This document shows positions 54,452 through 63,143 of a DNA stretch of 64,000 bases, piece by piece (position 1 is the first letter of the stretch; every line of letters starts with the position of its first letter). Position numbers and translations under genes: made by a program. Under the pieces are notes generated by a model. The model worked only from the letters and a program-made list of their open reading frames with translations, was not told the origin of the DNA and ran no database searches. This DNA comes from Leuconostoc pseudomesenteroides KCTC 3652. GTDB taxonomy: Bacteria; Bacillota; Bacilli; Lactobacillales; Lactobacillaceae. The stretch covers positions 62,001 through 126,000 of the forward strand of contig NZ_BMBP01000003.1 in NCBI RefSeq assembly GCF_014634745.1, read 5' to 3'.

Positions 54452-55546
54452 TTTTGTCACTGGAAACTTCTCGGACGCACCTTCCGGCACCTTAACTAAG
54501 TTGAGTGCTACAAGACGCTCTGCAATTTGAACCGTATTCCATGCCGCACCTTTTAGTAGATTGTCTGACACAACCCACATGTGGAAACTATCATCATTTT
54601 CCAAATCAGGACGTACACGACCAACAAATGTCTCGCGTTTACCAGCTGCATTAACTGGTTGTGGATATAATTGTTCTGCTGGATTATCCTCTAGCACAAC
54701 GCCAGCAGCTGAACGCAAAGCTGCTTGAATGCTAGCAGTTGTTGCTCCAGCGCCGTCATTAGTTTCAAAATAAACCGTTTCCCCATGTCCAATAGGTACA
54801 GGAACGCGCACAGCTGTACCAGTTACTTTGACAGCTTTTGAATTTTTGTCACCAAACATGATTTTCTTAGTTTCATGAATCATCTTCCATTCTTCATGTG
54901 TATAGCCATCATCTTCAAAAACGTCGATTTGTGGTAATAAATTATATGCCAATGGATAATGATGTTGCGCCCCTTTGACAGGTAAAATGTTAGCGTGTAC
55001 TGGTTCACCAGCATTATAAGCAGTTGTTTCGGCCACCAATTCATTCCAAGCAGACTGACCAGCACCTGACGCCGCTTGATATGTTGATACTATGACCCGC
55101 TTCAAGCCAAATTGTTGTTTAATAGGTGCTAATGCGACCACCATTTGAATGGTCGAGCAATTAGGATTTGCGATAATGCCATTATGCGATGATAATGCGC
55201 TTTCATTAACTTCAGGAACAATGAGAGGCACATCATCATTCATGCGCCAATAACTCGAGTTGTCAACAACCACTGCCCCGCGTTTAACCGCTTCTGGCGC
55301 ATATTGGGCTGAAACTGAGCCACCACCACTTGCCAAAACCAAATCAACACCATCAAAGCTGTCTGGCGCGGTCGCTTCAACAGTAATTTTTTCACCTTTA
55401 AATTCTAATTGTTTACCTGCTGAACGTGGTGAAGCCAATAATTTCAACGAATTCACTGGTATTGTAGACTGCTCCAGTTGTTCAATAAGTCTCGTCCCCA
55501 CAGCACCCGTGGCACCTAAAATAGCGACATTATATGATTTTGTCAT
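54449..55546 (-). CDS. asd: Aspartate-semialdehyde dehydrogenase
   Basis: A 365-aa enzyme reducing aspartyl phosphate to aspartate semialdehyde, the branch point to lysine/diaminopimelate, threonine and methionine. The NADP loop [10 protein letters not shown], the catalytic C130 in ANPNCST and the [14 protein letters not shown] segment are present. It is the second gene after alr (9-bp gap), so both are under the lysine riboswitch. This links the pathway to lysine supply. Confidence 0.96.
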   Translation of the reverse strand: MTKSYNVAILGATGAVGTRLIEQLEQSTIPVNSLKLLASPRSAGKQLEFKGEKITVEATAPDSFDGVDLVLASGGGSVSAQYAPEAVKRGAVVVDNSSYWRMNDDVPLIVPEVNESALSSHNGIIANPNCSTIQMVVALAPIKQQFGLKRVIVSTYQAASGAGQSAWNELVAETTAYNAGEPVHANILPVKGAQHHYPLAYNLLPQIDVFEDDGYTHEEWKMIHETKKIMFGDKNSKAVKVTGTAVRVPVPIGHGETVYFETNDGAGATTASIQAALRSAAGVVLEDNPAEQLYPQPVNAAGKRETFVGRVRPDLENDDSFHMWVVSDNLLKGAAWNTVQIAERLVALNLVKVPEGASEKFPVTK

Positions 55547-55555
55547 GATTTTCTC

Positions 55556-56668
55556 CTAATCTACTAAAATACGATGTATCCGTTCATGGAAACCTGTGGT
55601 GATTTCCCACGGTGCTAATTTGGCATATTGCGCCACATCTTCTACCGTGTTTTCTAAATCACCGTCCACGCCGATAAATGTTACTGTTGTGCCAAGTGGA
55701 TATTCATGTGGCAAACGAATCATCAGTTGATCCATGGCAATTTGTCCTACAATTGGTACATATTGTCCGTCAACAATCACATTAAAACCAGTTAATGAAC
55801 GCAACCACCCATCCCCATAACCAATTGGAACTGTCCCAATCCACTCGTCTTCGGAAGTGGTATAAATATGAGAGTAACTAATGCCTTCTCCAGCTGGTAA
55901 TTTTTTAACAAAATTCATCTGACTACGTAACGATAATACAGGCATCAAATCATGACCATCAGCTAACTCACCACGCGATGGTTCAATACCATAAATCACA
56001 GTGCCAACTCGAATAACTTCATGTGGTACTTCATTTGGATGATACAGCGCTGCACCAGAATTCGCTACATGATAATACTCAGGCTTTGGTAAACCGTCAG
56101 TCAAAGCATGCCAACGTTTGAGCTGCTTCTCAAAATAGCGTGTGTCAGATGAATCGGATTCAGCAAAATGGGTGCATAAACCGACATATTCGAATTTATC
56201 TGCATGTGCCTGTACAAAAGCAATTGCTTCAGCAACTTCTGCACGTTCTCGAAAACCAATGCGCCCCATTCCCGTATCTAGCCCCAAAGTTACTGGTAAA
56301 CGCTGTTCACCACTCAAGTGTTGTTCTGCTATTTTCAGCCAATCTATCGAGACAACTGTCGCCATAATATGTTGCACAGCCATTAATTCGGCGTACTCTG
56401 CTGGTGAAATGCCTAGAATCAAAATAGGAACTGTCAACCGTTGATGTCGTAGTGCTAGCGCTTCATCAATGATAGCAACAGCAAGGCCGTACACACCACC
56501 GGCCACTGCAGCTTCAGCCATTGTATGCAAACCGTGACCATAACCGTTTGATTTTACAGCTAGAAAAACTTTATCAGCACCAGAAGTGGCTTTCACCACT
56601 TCAATGTTATTTTTAACTGCCGCCAAAGAAATTGTCATCTCAGTTGGTCTTGTAATTGCTTCTACCAT
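55556..56668 (-). CDS. alr: Alanine racemase
   Basis: A 370-aa PLP enzyme making D-alanine for peptidoglycan and teichoic acids. K39 in AVKSNGYGHG is the PLP lysine, and the tyrosine in GISYSHIYTT is the second catalytic base. Length is normal. An AAAGGG site precedes the ATG at 56668. It is the first gene of an alr-asd unit driven by a promoter and lysine riboswitch at 56725-56985. Control of a D-alanine enzyme by lysine is unusual. Confidence 0.95.
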   Translation of the reverse strand: MVEAITRPTEMTISLAAVKNNIEVVKATSGADKVFLAVKSNGYGHGLHTMAEAAVAGGVYGLAVAIIDEALALRHQRLTVPILILGISPAEYAELMAVQHIMATVVSIDWLKIAEQHLSGEQRLPVTLGLDTGMGRIGFRERAEVAEAIAFVQAHADKFEYVGLCTHFAESDSSDTRYFEKQLKRWHALTDGLPKPEYYHVANSGAALYHPNEVPHEVIRVGTVIYGIEPSRGELADGHDLMPVLSLRSQMNFVKKLPAGEGISYSHIYTTSEDEWIGTVPIGYGDGWLRSLTGFNVIVDGQYVPIVGQIAMDQLMIRLPHEYPLGTTVTFIGVDGDLENTVEDVAQYAKLAPWEITTGFHERIHRILVD

Positions 56669-56724
56669 CAGTCCCTTTAAGCACGTCCATTAAATCAATG
56701 TCGCACATTTGCCTTTCTATATAG

Positions 56725-56942
56725 AAAAAATCCACAGCACACAAACTAGTAGCCATGGATTCCAATTATATTGCAATCAACCACATAGCACCCCGCTTGC
56801 GCGACAGTTCGCCAGTTATTGACTAACGACCCAGCTAACTAACCTTACAGTACTAGTGCTTCGGCTATTTCCCCTTTGACTTGCTTCCTCGTATCTGTAA
56901 ATACTCCACAAGCTACTGATGTCAATAGCAACCTCTATGATT
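56725..56942 (-). promoter_or_regulatory. Lysine riboswitch (L-box) controlling alr-asd
   Basis: The leader contains the L-box landmarks on the minus strand: AGAGGTTGC at the start (56928-56936), GGGGAAATAGCCGAAG (56859-56874) and the multi-stem core between them. It ends in a terminator of 9-bp arms (56730-56738 and 56752-56760) followed by six T, 56 bp before alr. Lysine binding should promote termination. The assignment rests on recalled consensus elements. Confidence 0.88.
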
Positions 56943-56956
56943 TTTAAATTGTTATT

Positions 56957-56985
56957 ATTGTATTCTAATTTTTCTTATTTGTCAA
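56957..56985 (-). promoter_or_regulatory. Promoter of the lysine riboswitch-alr-asd transcript
   Basis: Perfect TTGACA (56980-56985), a 17-bp spacer and TACAAT (56957-56962) on the minus strand, about 20 bp before the aptamer. Confidence 0.8.
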
Positions 56986-57021
56986 ATAGCCAATTTAAAT
57001 TCCGTTTAATATTTTTGAATT

Positions 57022-57030
57022 ATGATATAG
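57022..57030 (+). promoter_or_regulatory. Extended -10 promoter of the beta-lactamase-fold gene
   Basis: TGATATAGT on the plus strand about 31 bp before the ATG at 57061. The -35 is weak. Confidence 0.5.
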
Positions 57031-57060
57031 TTAAAATAGTGCGATATTAAGGATTATTTT

Positions 57061-57882
57061 ATGCGTAAAATACTGATTATCTTTTTAGCCAGTTCTTTCA
57101 TAGTAACGCCAGCAAGCGCAAGTACCATTCAAAATCCAACCATTAGTTGGAAAAAAGTCATCAAGAAAACTGACAGCGATGTAACTGTTATTGCTAGTAT
57201 TCGTGATTTATCAACTGGTAAGACTTATACCTATCGCAATAGCAAAACTAAAAAAATCATGATGGCGTCAACCATTAAGGTTTCCATTTTGGAAGCACTC
57301 ATGATTCAAAAACAAAATGCTGGCGAAACCTTAACTGCTGATGAAAAAGAAAATGCAACACAAATGATTACTAATTCTGACAATGATGCTGCTACGGCAT
57401 TATGGACAGAAATTGGTGGTGATGATGGTCTAAATAATTTTTGGCACAGCATTGATGTTAAAATCACACAGGCCACTTATTTCGGTGAAACAATGGCCAC
57501 TGCTAGCCAACAAAATAAAATACTTGATCAACTGTATAACAAAAATTCATTATTAAATACAACCTCAAAAGCCTATATCTTGTCCTTGATGAGTAATATT
57601 TCAGATACACAAGACTGGGGTGTTAGTACCGGCGCTAAAGATGTCGCTTTAAAAAATGGTTGGATGACAGATTACAATGCCGATAACGGCACTTGGATTG
57701 TCAACTCTAGCGGTAGTATTGATGACAAATATATTTTAACAATTTATACAACAGGCAACAGTGATTACCAAACTGGGGTTACCTTAGTCAATAATTTAAG
57801 CAAAGCTGCAAACAAACAACAAAATAAAAAAATGACAACACCTGCTAGTATTTGGGAAAAAATAAAGGCTTTACTCGTTTGA
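57061..57882 (+). CDS. Secreted serine hydrolase of the class A beta-lactamase/penicillin-binding fold
   Basis: A 273-aa protein with a signal peptide (residues 1-20, ending SASA). The active-site set is S70-T-I-K73, S106-D107-N108 and K-N-G where most enzymes have K-T/S-G. This is the serine beta-lactamase/DD-peptidase fold, but the family is broad (DD-carboxypeptidase-like or esterase) and the KNG variant argues against a potent beta-lactamase. It lies divergent from alr. The plus strand has AAGGATT before the ATG. Confidence 0.78.
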   Translation: MRKILIIFLASSFIVTPASASTIQNPTISWKKVIKKTDSDVTVIASIRDLSTGKTYTYRNSKTKKIMMASTIKVSILEALMIQKQNAGETLTADEKENATQMITNSDNDAATALWTEIGGDDGLNNFWHSIDVKITQATYFGETMATASQQNKILDQLYNKNSLLNTTSKAYILSLMSNISDTQDWGVSTGAKDVALKNGWMTDYNADNGTWIVNSSGSIDDKYILTIYTTGNSDYQTGVTLVNNLSKAANKQQNKKMTTPASIWEKIKALLV

Positions 57883-57907
57883 TTAGCCGCTCAATTCCTC
57901 GTATAAT
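57879..57907 (+). promoter_or_regulatory. Promoter of nnrE
   Basis: TTGATT (57879-57884), a 17-bp spacer and TATAAT (57902-57907). The -35 overlaps the end of the preceding gene. Confidence 0.55.
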
Positions 57908-57940
57908 AGATTTAACGACTATGAAGAAATGATGGAAATT

Positions 57941-58624
57941 ATGACACAACTTGTAACTGCAAACGAAATGCAACAAATTGATCAATATACGATTGATGTC
58001 ATTGGCATGCCACAAGATGTTTTAATTGAACGTGCTGCTATGGCGGTAGTTGATGTCGTTGGTGCTGGCCACTTTGATCTCAATCATGTTCTGGTATTGG
58101 CTGGGCTAGGCAATAATGGCGCTGACGGCGTTGCCATTGCGCGACTACTCTATGCACAGGGCATTAACGTTTCGCTACAATTTGTAGGCAACGTTAATCG
58201 GGCCAAAGATAGTGTCAAACGACAACTGTCTATTATTGAGGCCTACGGTGTTGTTCGCTCTGAAAAAAGTGACTTCAACGAAGCAACGCTGATTATTGAT
58301 GCTATTTTTGGCGTCGGCCTTAATAATGATTTACCAGAAGGTCTGCAAAAAATGATTAAAGCAGCCAATCATATTGAAAAACCGGTTATTGCTGTCGACG
58401 TTCCCACGGGGGTCGACGCAACTACTGGCGAGGTCAGAGGAGCAGCATTAAAAGCCCATACAACAGTTACCTTTGGTTTTAAAAAAGTCGGCCTAACAAA
58501 ACGCGTAGGTGGCTACCTGTCTGGTGATACTATCGTGAAAGATGTTGGTATGCTTGTACCTGATGATTTTGAGTTTAGTCTGCCAATAATGCAAGCCACA
58601 GTAACCGAGAACGCAACTATTTAA
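57941..58624 (+). CDS. nnrE: NAD(P)H-hydrate epimerase
   Basis: A 227-aa YjeF_N domain enzyme that interconverts R and S forms of damaged NAD(P)HX so the partner dehydratase can repair it. The conserved LVTANEMQQIDQYTID start, GLGNNGADGVAIARLL, DAIFGVGLNN and DVPTGVDATTG motifs are present. The dehydratase half (YjeF_C) is absent, so it must be encoded elsewhere. The ATG at 57941 is preferred over 57929 because of GGA spacing and the family N-terminus. A terminator follows. Confidence 0.9.
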   Translation: MTQLVTANEMQQIDQYTIDVIGMPQDVLIERAAMAVVDVVGAGHFDLNHVLVLAGLGNNGADGVAIARLLYAQGINVSLQFVGNVNRAKDSVKRQLSIIEAYGVVRSEKSDFNEATLIIDAIFGVGLNNDLPEGLQKMIKAANHIEKPVIAVDVPTGVDATTGEVRGAALKAHTTVTFGFKKVGLTKRVGGYLSGDTIVKDVGMLVPDDFEFSLPIMQATVTENATI

Positions 58625-58633
58625 GTATTACAC

Positions 58634-58662
58634 AAAAAGCCACCTAGTAGGTGGCTTTTTTT
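58634..58662. terminator. Terminator between nnrE and rlmH
   Basis: GCCACCT and AGGTGGC around AGT, with an A-run before and a T-run after; it serves both convergent genes. Confidence 0.9.
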
Positions 58663-58663
58663 G

Positions 58664-59143
58664 CTATTTATGATAGGGAGACCCTTGTTGAATCATAAAA
58701 GCACGGTATACTTGTTCAACCAAAACTAAACGCATTAACTGATGTGGCAAGGTTAACAGCCCAAAACTAATCTTAAAATTAGCGCGATGCTTCACCTCCG
58801 GTGACAACCCCAATGAACCACCAATTATAAACGTTACATCTGAGTAACCATCCACCGTAATTTGATTCATTTTTTCAGCAAAAACCTCTGAAGGTAACTG
58901 CTTACCTTCAATGGCTAAAACGATAACATAATCACGTTCACCAATTTTTTCCTGAATACGTTGCCCCTCTTTAGCCATAATCTGCGTATTCTCTGCTTCA
59001 CTAGCCTTTTCTGGTGTCTTTTCATCAGGCACCTCGATTAAATGAACTTTAGCAAACCGAGATAACCGTTTGGTATATTCTGCAATGCCATCTTTTAAAT
59101 ATTGCTCTTTTAATTTGCCTACTGTGATAATTTTAATATTCAC
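58664..59143 (-). CDS. rlmH: 23S rRNA (pseudouridine(1915)-N3)-methyltransferase RlmH
   Basis: A 159-aa SPOUT methyltransferase acting on the 70S ribosome. [19 protein letters not shown] at the start, [10 protein letters not shown] in the SAM knot, and the [20 protein letters not shown] signature are present. The start codon is GTG at 59143, since a stop lies two codons upstream. The ribosome site is weak. It sits beside the DnaA-box region, as rlmH often lies near the origin. Confidence 0.95.
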   Translation of the reverse strand: MNIKIITVGKLKEQYLKDGIAEYTKRLSRFAKVHLIEVPDEKTPEKASEAENTQIMAKEGQRIQEKIGERDYVIVLAIEGKQLPSEVFAEKMNQITVDGYSDVTFIIGGSLGLSPEVKHRANFKISFGLLTLPHQLMRLVLVEQVYRAFMIQQGSPYHK

Positions 59144-59772
59144 TGTCTATTACTTATTTAACCTTTCTTAATTATTTTTAGATTATTGTAATTACAATTC
59201 TGATCGAGTTATCCACACGAACAAATTTTATTTGTTTTTTATAAAATGCCTATATATCAAGCTTTGTTCTGTTCGCTTGTAATAATTATCCACAGTTTTT
59301 AACTTTTTTTGCTAATAAGTGGATAACTTTATAAACGCATTTTGTATTAAATTAACTGAATTTCTGTCTTTAAAGCACCACTTTTCCACAGTTATTCACA
59401 ACGTTATCCACAGATGTGGATAAGCACATTTGTTCGCTAAACATTACTTCAATATTCATCTCAAATGTTCGTTAATTTAAAAATTAAAACTCCTTATCAA
59501 GGATAAAAAAAATAAATTGACATTTACACGAACATTACAATATTTACTCATTATTCGTGTGGATAAGTCTGTTTTTGATTACCTAATCACCAATAATTTA
59601 CTCTTTTTTAAAGAACAGGCTTTCTTATCCACTATTATACTGGATTTTTCCACATTTTTCAGGAGTTTTCCCCCAAGTTATTAACATTTACACACGGTTT
59701 TCAACATTTTCTGAAAACACACGTTGTCGTCTCGCTGTCAACTAAAAGTAAAGAAAAAGCTAACGATAACCG
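59144..59772. other. 629-bp gene-free AT-rich region with a DnaA-box cluster (oriC-like)
   Basis: No gene is seen. Perfect TTATCCACA boxes lie at 59209-59217(+), 59286-59294(+), 59404-59412(+), 59415-59423(-) and 59558-59566(-). Near-consensus boxes lie at 59318-59326(-), 59382-59390(+), 59392-59400(+), 59625-59633(+) and 59646-59654(+). The motif CGAACA/TGTTCG recurs five times (59218, 59270, 59431, 59466, 59529). AT-rich stretches flank the boxes. It could be oriC, a second origin module or a DnaA-titration site; dnaA itself is not in the window. Confidence 0.7.
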
Positions 59773-59779
59773 TTAGCTT
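59748..59779 (-). terminator. Terminator of htrA, covering its stop codon
   Basis: AAGCTAACG and CGTTAGCTT (9-bp arms, 5-nt loop) followed by TTTCTTT on the minus strand. Confidence 0.85.
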
Positions 59780-60906
59780 GCTAATTTTTGAGTTAATTTA
59801 ACTTTAACTGTTTTCTTATTACTGTGGTGGTAATATGTCAGTGTAACCGTATCACCTAATTTATGTTTATACAGCTCTTCACGTAGGTCAGCTTGTGTTG
59901 TCACTTTCTTGCCATCAATACCCACAATTACATCATACTTCTTCAACCCAGCAGTATCAGCCGGTCCTTTTTTCGTCAAACTCATAACAACCACACCACC
60001 AGTGACACTATCAGGAATTTTGAGTGTAGACTTTTGATCGTCAGCAGTCACTTCTGACAAATTAACTAAACCAATGCCAATGGCCGGCCGCGTAATCTTC
60101 CCATCCTTAACCAACTTATTGACAACGTCTACCACTTGATCTGAGGGAATAGCAAATCCCATTCCCTCAACACTTGTACCTGATGACGAAGTAGATAACT
60201 TCATTGAATTAATTCCAATAACTTGACCAGCAAAATTAATTAAAGGCCCACCGGAATTGCCCGGATTAATCGCGGCATCTGTTTGAATAACAGTTGAACC
60301 ACCATAATTTTGACCATTTTCAGAAGTGGCTTCGACTAATCGTTTTTTAGCTGAAATTATGCCTTGCGTAACCGAAGAGGCATATTCTGATCCTAGAGGA
60401 GAGCCAATCGCTAACACATTTTCTCCAACCGCTATTTTACTAGAATCACCAAACTCAGCAGTTGTTGTCACATTGTCACTCGCAATCTTTAGAACCGCTA
60501 AGTCAGTCATAGCATCTTTACCAACCAAGGTAGCATCCACTTTTTTACCATTGTGGAGCATTACTTGAATTTTAGCTGCACCATCAATGACATGATTATT
60601 TGTTACAATAAACGCTGATTGATCTGCTTTTTTGTAAATGACACCAGAACCTTCAGATGATTCTTCATAATTTTGTCCCGATTTACTAAAATTCAATACA
60701 GACACAACCGCATCTGAAACTTTATTATACGCTGTTGTGGCAGTGGCATTTTTCGCAATTGACGACGTTTTGGTTGCCGTTGTACGCACTGTCGTTTGTG
60801 TGGTACTCTGTTCGATTCCTTTTTGTGCGTATAAAATAACGCCTCCGCCAACTAGCCCTGCAATGACGCCAGTTAACACTGTTTTTGTTAATGTTGATTG
60901 TGCCAT
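59773..60906 (-). CDS. htrA: Serine protease HtrA (DegP/Do-like, membrane-anchored)
   Basis: A 377-aa surface quality-control protease. One membrane segment (about residues 10-27) anchors it with the protease outside. The triad is H105 (NNHVIDGA), D135 (DLAVLK) and S218 (NPGNSGGPL), followed by one PDZ domain (about 280-370, with GLKKYDVIVGIDGKKV). Length is normal for lactic acid bacteria. It follows yycI by 63 bp in the WalK operon order. Confidence 0.95.
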   Translation of the reverse strand: MAQSTLTKTVLTGVIAGLVGGGVILYAQKGIEQSTTQTTVRTTATKTSSIAKNATATTAYNKVSDAVVSVLNFSKSGQNYEESSEGSGVIYKKADQSAFIVTNNHVIDGAAKIQVMLHNGKKVDATLVGKDAMTDLAVLKIASDNVTTTAEFGDSSKIAVGENVLAIGSPLGSEYASSVTQGIISAKKRLVEATSENGQNYGGSTVIQTDAAINPGNSGGPLINFAGQVIGINSMKLSTSSSGTSVEGMGFAIPSDQVVDVVNKLVKDGKITRPAIGIGLVNLSEVTADDQKSTLKIPDSVTGGVVVMSLTKKGPADTAGLKKYDVIVGIDGKKVTTQADLREELYKHKLGDTVTLTYYHHSNKKTVKVKLTQKLAS

Positions 60907-60969
60907 ATATTACACCTCTTCATGTCGTTATGTTTTACTTTATCAAGTTGAAATTAACCTAAAATTAAA

Positions 60970-61767
60970 TTATTCGGACAAATTATCGCCAGTAAAGGCG
61001 TTGATTTTTAACGCATCTCTCTCACCATCACTATGAGTCACCACAAACAACCAAACTGGTGTATAGATATCATAACCATTTACTTTCAAAGCGGAGTCAT
61101 AGGATAACATACCTTTTGATAATTTATCACCAGAATTTAATTCATTAAATCGATACAAACTAACAATTGCATCTTCTTCACTCAACGTAACACGCTCATC
61201 TCTTAATTCGGTGACATTTGATATTTTCGTTTGTGTAAATCCAGTAGCTTTACCATCCTTGTCATAGTTCACAACAAACAACCCTTGCTGTGAAACAACC
61301 GGTAACTTATCAATTTCCTGTGAATAAATACCCTGTTTGGCACCCTGTTCGTAAGACAAAATTTTATTATATTGATAGCCAGCACTATATGCTAGCGCCG
61401 TAGGATCAATCTGACTACCAATATATTTACTTGTCTCATTTTTGCTGCCACTGTTTTTGATACTTTGTGGCGTGTTGAAGTTGACTGACAGCTTCTGATT
61501 TTTGATATTAGCCTCATAACCAGTTACTTTGCCCGACAATGAGATCAATTTGTTGGATTGTTTACCAGCTAAATAATTTGCATAGGGTATCTTGGTGCTA
61601 AACTTGGATAACTGGATGTTCTGATGCTTCATTTCAGCAATAATGCTGGTGTTTGCATCGGTCACTTGGACATTATCTGGACGATTACTTCGCCACCACA
61701 CAAAAAGAAAGGTATCTAAAGAAATAAACAAAATAATCATCAAAATTTTCAATCTTTTAAATTGCAT
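60970..61767 (-). CDS. yycI: WalK-regulator membrane protein YycI
   Basis: A 265-aa bitopic membrane protein: N-terminal anchor LKILMIILFISLDTFLFVWW, then an extracytoplasmic domain. FVVNYDKDGKATGFTQTKI and LSEEDAIVSLYRFNEL match YycI as I recall it. With YycH it modulates WalK activity in the membrane. The ribosome site before the ATG is weak. A yycJ/walJ gene would usually follow but htrA comes directly. Confidence 0.85.
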   Translation of the reverse strand: MQFKRLKILMIILFISLDTFLFVWWRSNRPDNVQVTDANTSIIAEMKHQNIQLSKFSTKIPYANYLAGKQSNKLISLSGKVTGYEANIKNQKLSVNFNTPQSIKNSGSKNETSKYIGSQIDPTALAYSAGYQYNKILSYEQGAKQGIYSQEIDKLPVVSQQGLFVVNYDKDGKATGFTQTKISNVTELRDERVTLSEEDAIVSLYRFNELNSGDKLSKGMLSYDSALKVNGYDIYTPVWLFVVTHSDGERDALKINAFTGDNLSE

Positions 61768-61844
61768 TTTTTAAATTGCCACTGATACTAAGTATCAATC
61801 ACAGCCTTCCTTTCTTAAATGTAGTGATGCTCTGATTCAACCGC

Positions 61845-63143
61845 CTATTGATTAGCGCGACTCTTTAAATAATCATCCACACTCTGCCAGCCACTTGACG
61901 TTTCAATCATCCAAGTTGGGCGCATATTAACCGCCGCACGACTATCCTTGTTCACCATCCACTCGTAGCCAGGTGTTACAAAATAATAGTCGGTCTCTTT
62001 GACACCAGCCTGTCGTAACCGGCTAAGAATATCTGATGTCTTGGGTAGCGTCACCTCTTTTTGATTATTTGGCACTGGCACACCCAATTCGTTTAACGAG
62101 TATGTGCTAATCAAGTTACCATGATTGTCTAAGGTCATGTGGATTGCGCCACTTTCAGATTGATAATATACCGGCATCCCCTCAACAAAGGTCCGATAAG
62201 TAACGTTTTTGCCGTCATTACGGCTTTCATAAAAACGTGTGTCTGTTAAGTTAAGCTGCAACAAATTAATCTGAGAAAAACCAATGTTTAATCTAGCAGC
62301 ATAAGTTTTATCTAATTTACCATCAGCCTTGTTGTCTTTAAACGTAACCGTATCAAGATCTGGATCATAAGTTACTTGCTGGTCGCTAAACTTATTCGTA
62401 TAAATAACTTTATTGCCATCTGTTGTTGTTGTTAATTGGTTCGTTGTGCCTAATAGTGTTGACACATACGTCGTTGGATCACGATGATTCACCAAATAAG
62501 AATAAACAGGTAATTTGATATTTTTTGGAAAATTTAGTCGCACACGATGGTTTAAAGATTTAAAATTAACGGTCAGTGATTTAGGCAACTTTTCGGCTAC
62601 TTCCCACATCTTGGTCGTATTAATTTTACTCAAGCTCACCGTGACCATCGTCTTGGTTTGGGTATTTATAAAGTAAGCCAGATTAGATTTATCAAGCGGT
62701 AATACAAAGTAATCAAAATTAAAGCCCTTAATCGCCGCGATATTTTGATTATATCGTGCATTGAAGTAGTCAATAGGTACCACATCCGGATAGCGATATA
62801 CGGCAGATTGCTTTTTGCTTATGGCAGCAATAATTGTCGCATTTGAAACCTTTTTCTGATGAGGATTTTTAATATCGGCAGATGTCAAATAACCACGCAT
62901 TGTTTTGATTTGCTGGTTATCAGCGTGCATCACCATATTTTGAGTGCCATATTTGTCATTGATAATATAGTTTGTAGGTCTAAACGCCGTCACAGACTGT
63001 TGATCCTGCTGATTAGAAGAACTCACATTTTGTTGTTGTCCAATGGACATAAAAACAAATGCTGTCAACACGATCGAAATTAAAATAGTTATTGTCAGTA
63101 TGACATTCAGCGTGATTCCTTGCACAGATCGATTATTCCGCAT
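61845..63143 (-). CDS. yycH: WalK-regulator membrane protein YycH
   Basis: A 432-aa membrane-anchored extracytoplasmic protein. The N-terminus (VILTITILISIVLTAFVFMSI) is a membrane segment, followed by YycH-type repeats with QTKTMVTVSLSKIN and a C-terminal MRPTWMIETSSGWQSVDDYL. The ATG at 63143 has GGAGG nine bases upstream and overlaps the walK stop by 11 bp. The longer open frame to 63173 is not used. Confidence 0.87.
   Translation of the reverse strand: MRNNRSVQGITLNVILTITILISIVLTAFVFMSIGQQQNVSSSNQQDQQSVTAFRPTNYIINDKYGTQNMVMHADNQQIKTMRGYLTSADIKNPHQKKVSNATIIAAISKKQSAVYRYPDVVPIDYFNARYNQNIAAIKGFNFDYFVLPLDKSNLAYFINTQTKTMVTVSLSKINTTKMWEVAEKLPKSLTVNFKSLNHRVRLNFPKNIKLPVYSYLVNHRDPTTYVSTLLGTTNQLTTTTDGNKVIYTNKFSDQQVTYDPDLDTVTFKDNKADGKLDKTYAARLNIGFSQINLLQLNLTDTRFYESRNDGKNVTYRTFVEGMPVYYQSESGAIHMTLDNHGNLISTYSLNELGVPVPNNQKEVTLPKTSDILSRLRQAGVKETDYYFVTPGYEWMVNKDSRAAVNMRPTWMIETSSGWQSVDDYLKSRANQ

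Noticed and set aside
59144-59772. Calling this region oriC outright
   Set aside because: dnaA/dnaN are not visible and gene orientations on the right side argue against a replication start exactly here; only an oriC-like label is supportable.
60326-60568. Plus-strand open frames inside htrA, asd, pgk and other minus-strand genes
   Set aside because: They are mirror frames of strongly supported genes, without ribosome sites or recognisable domains.
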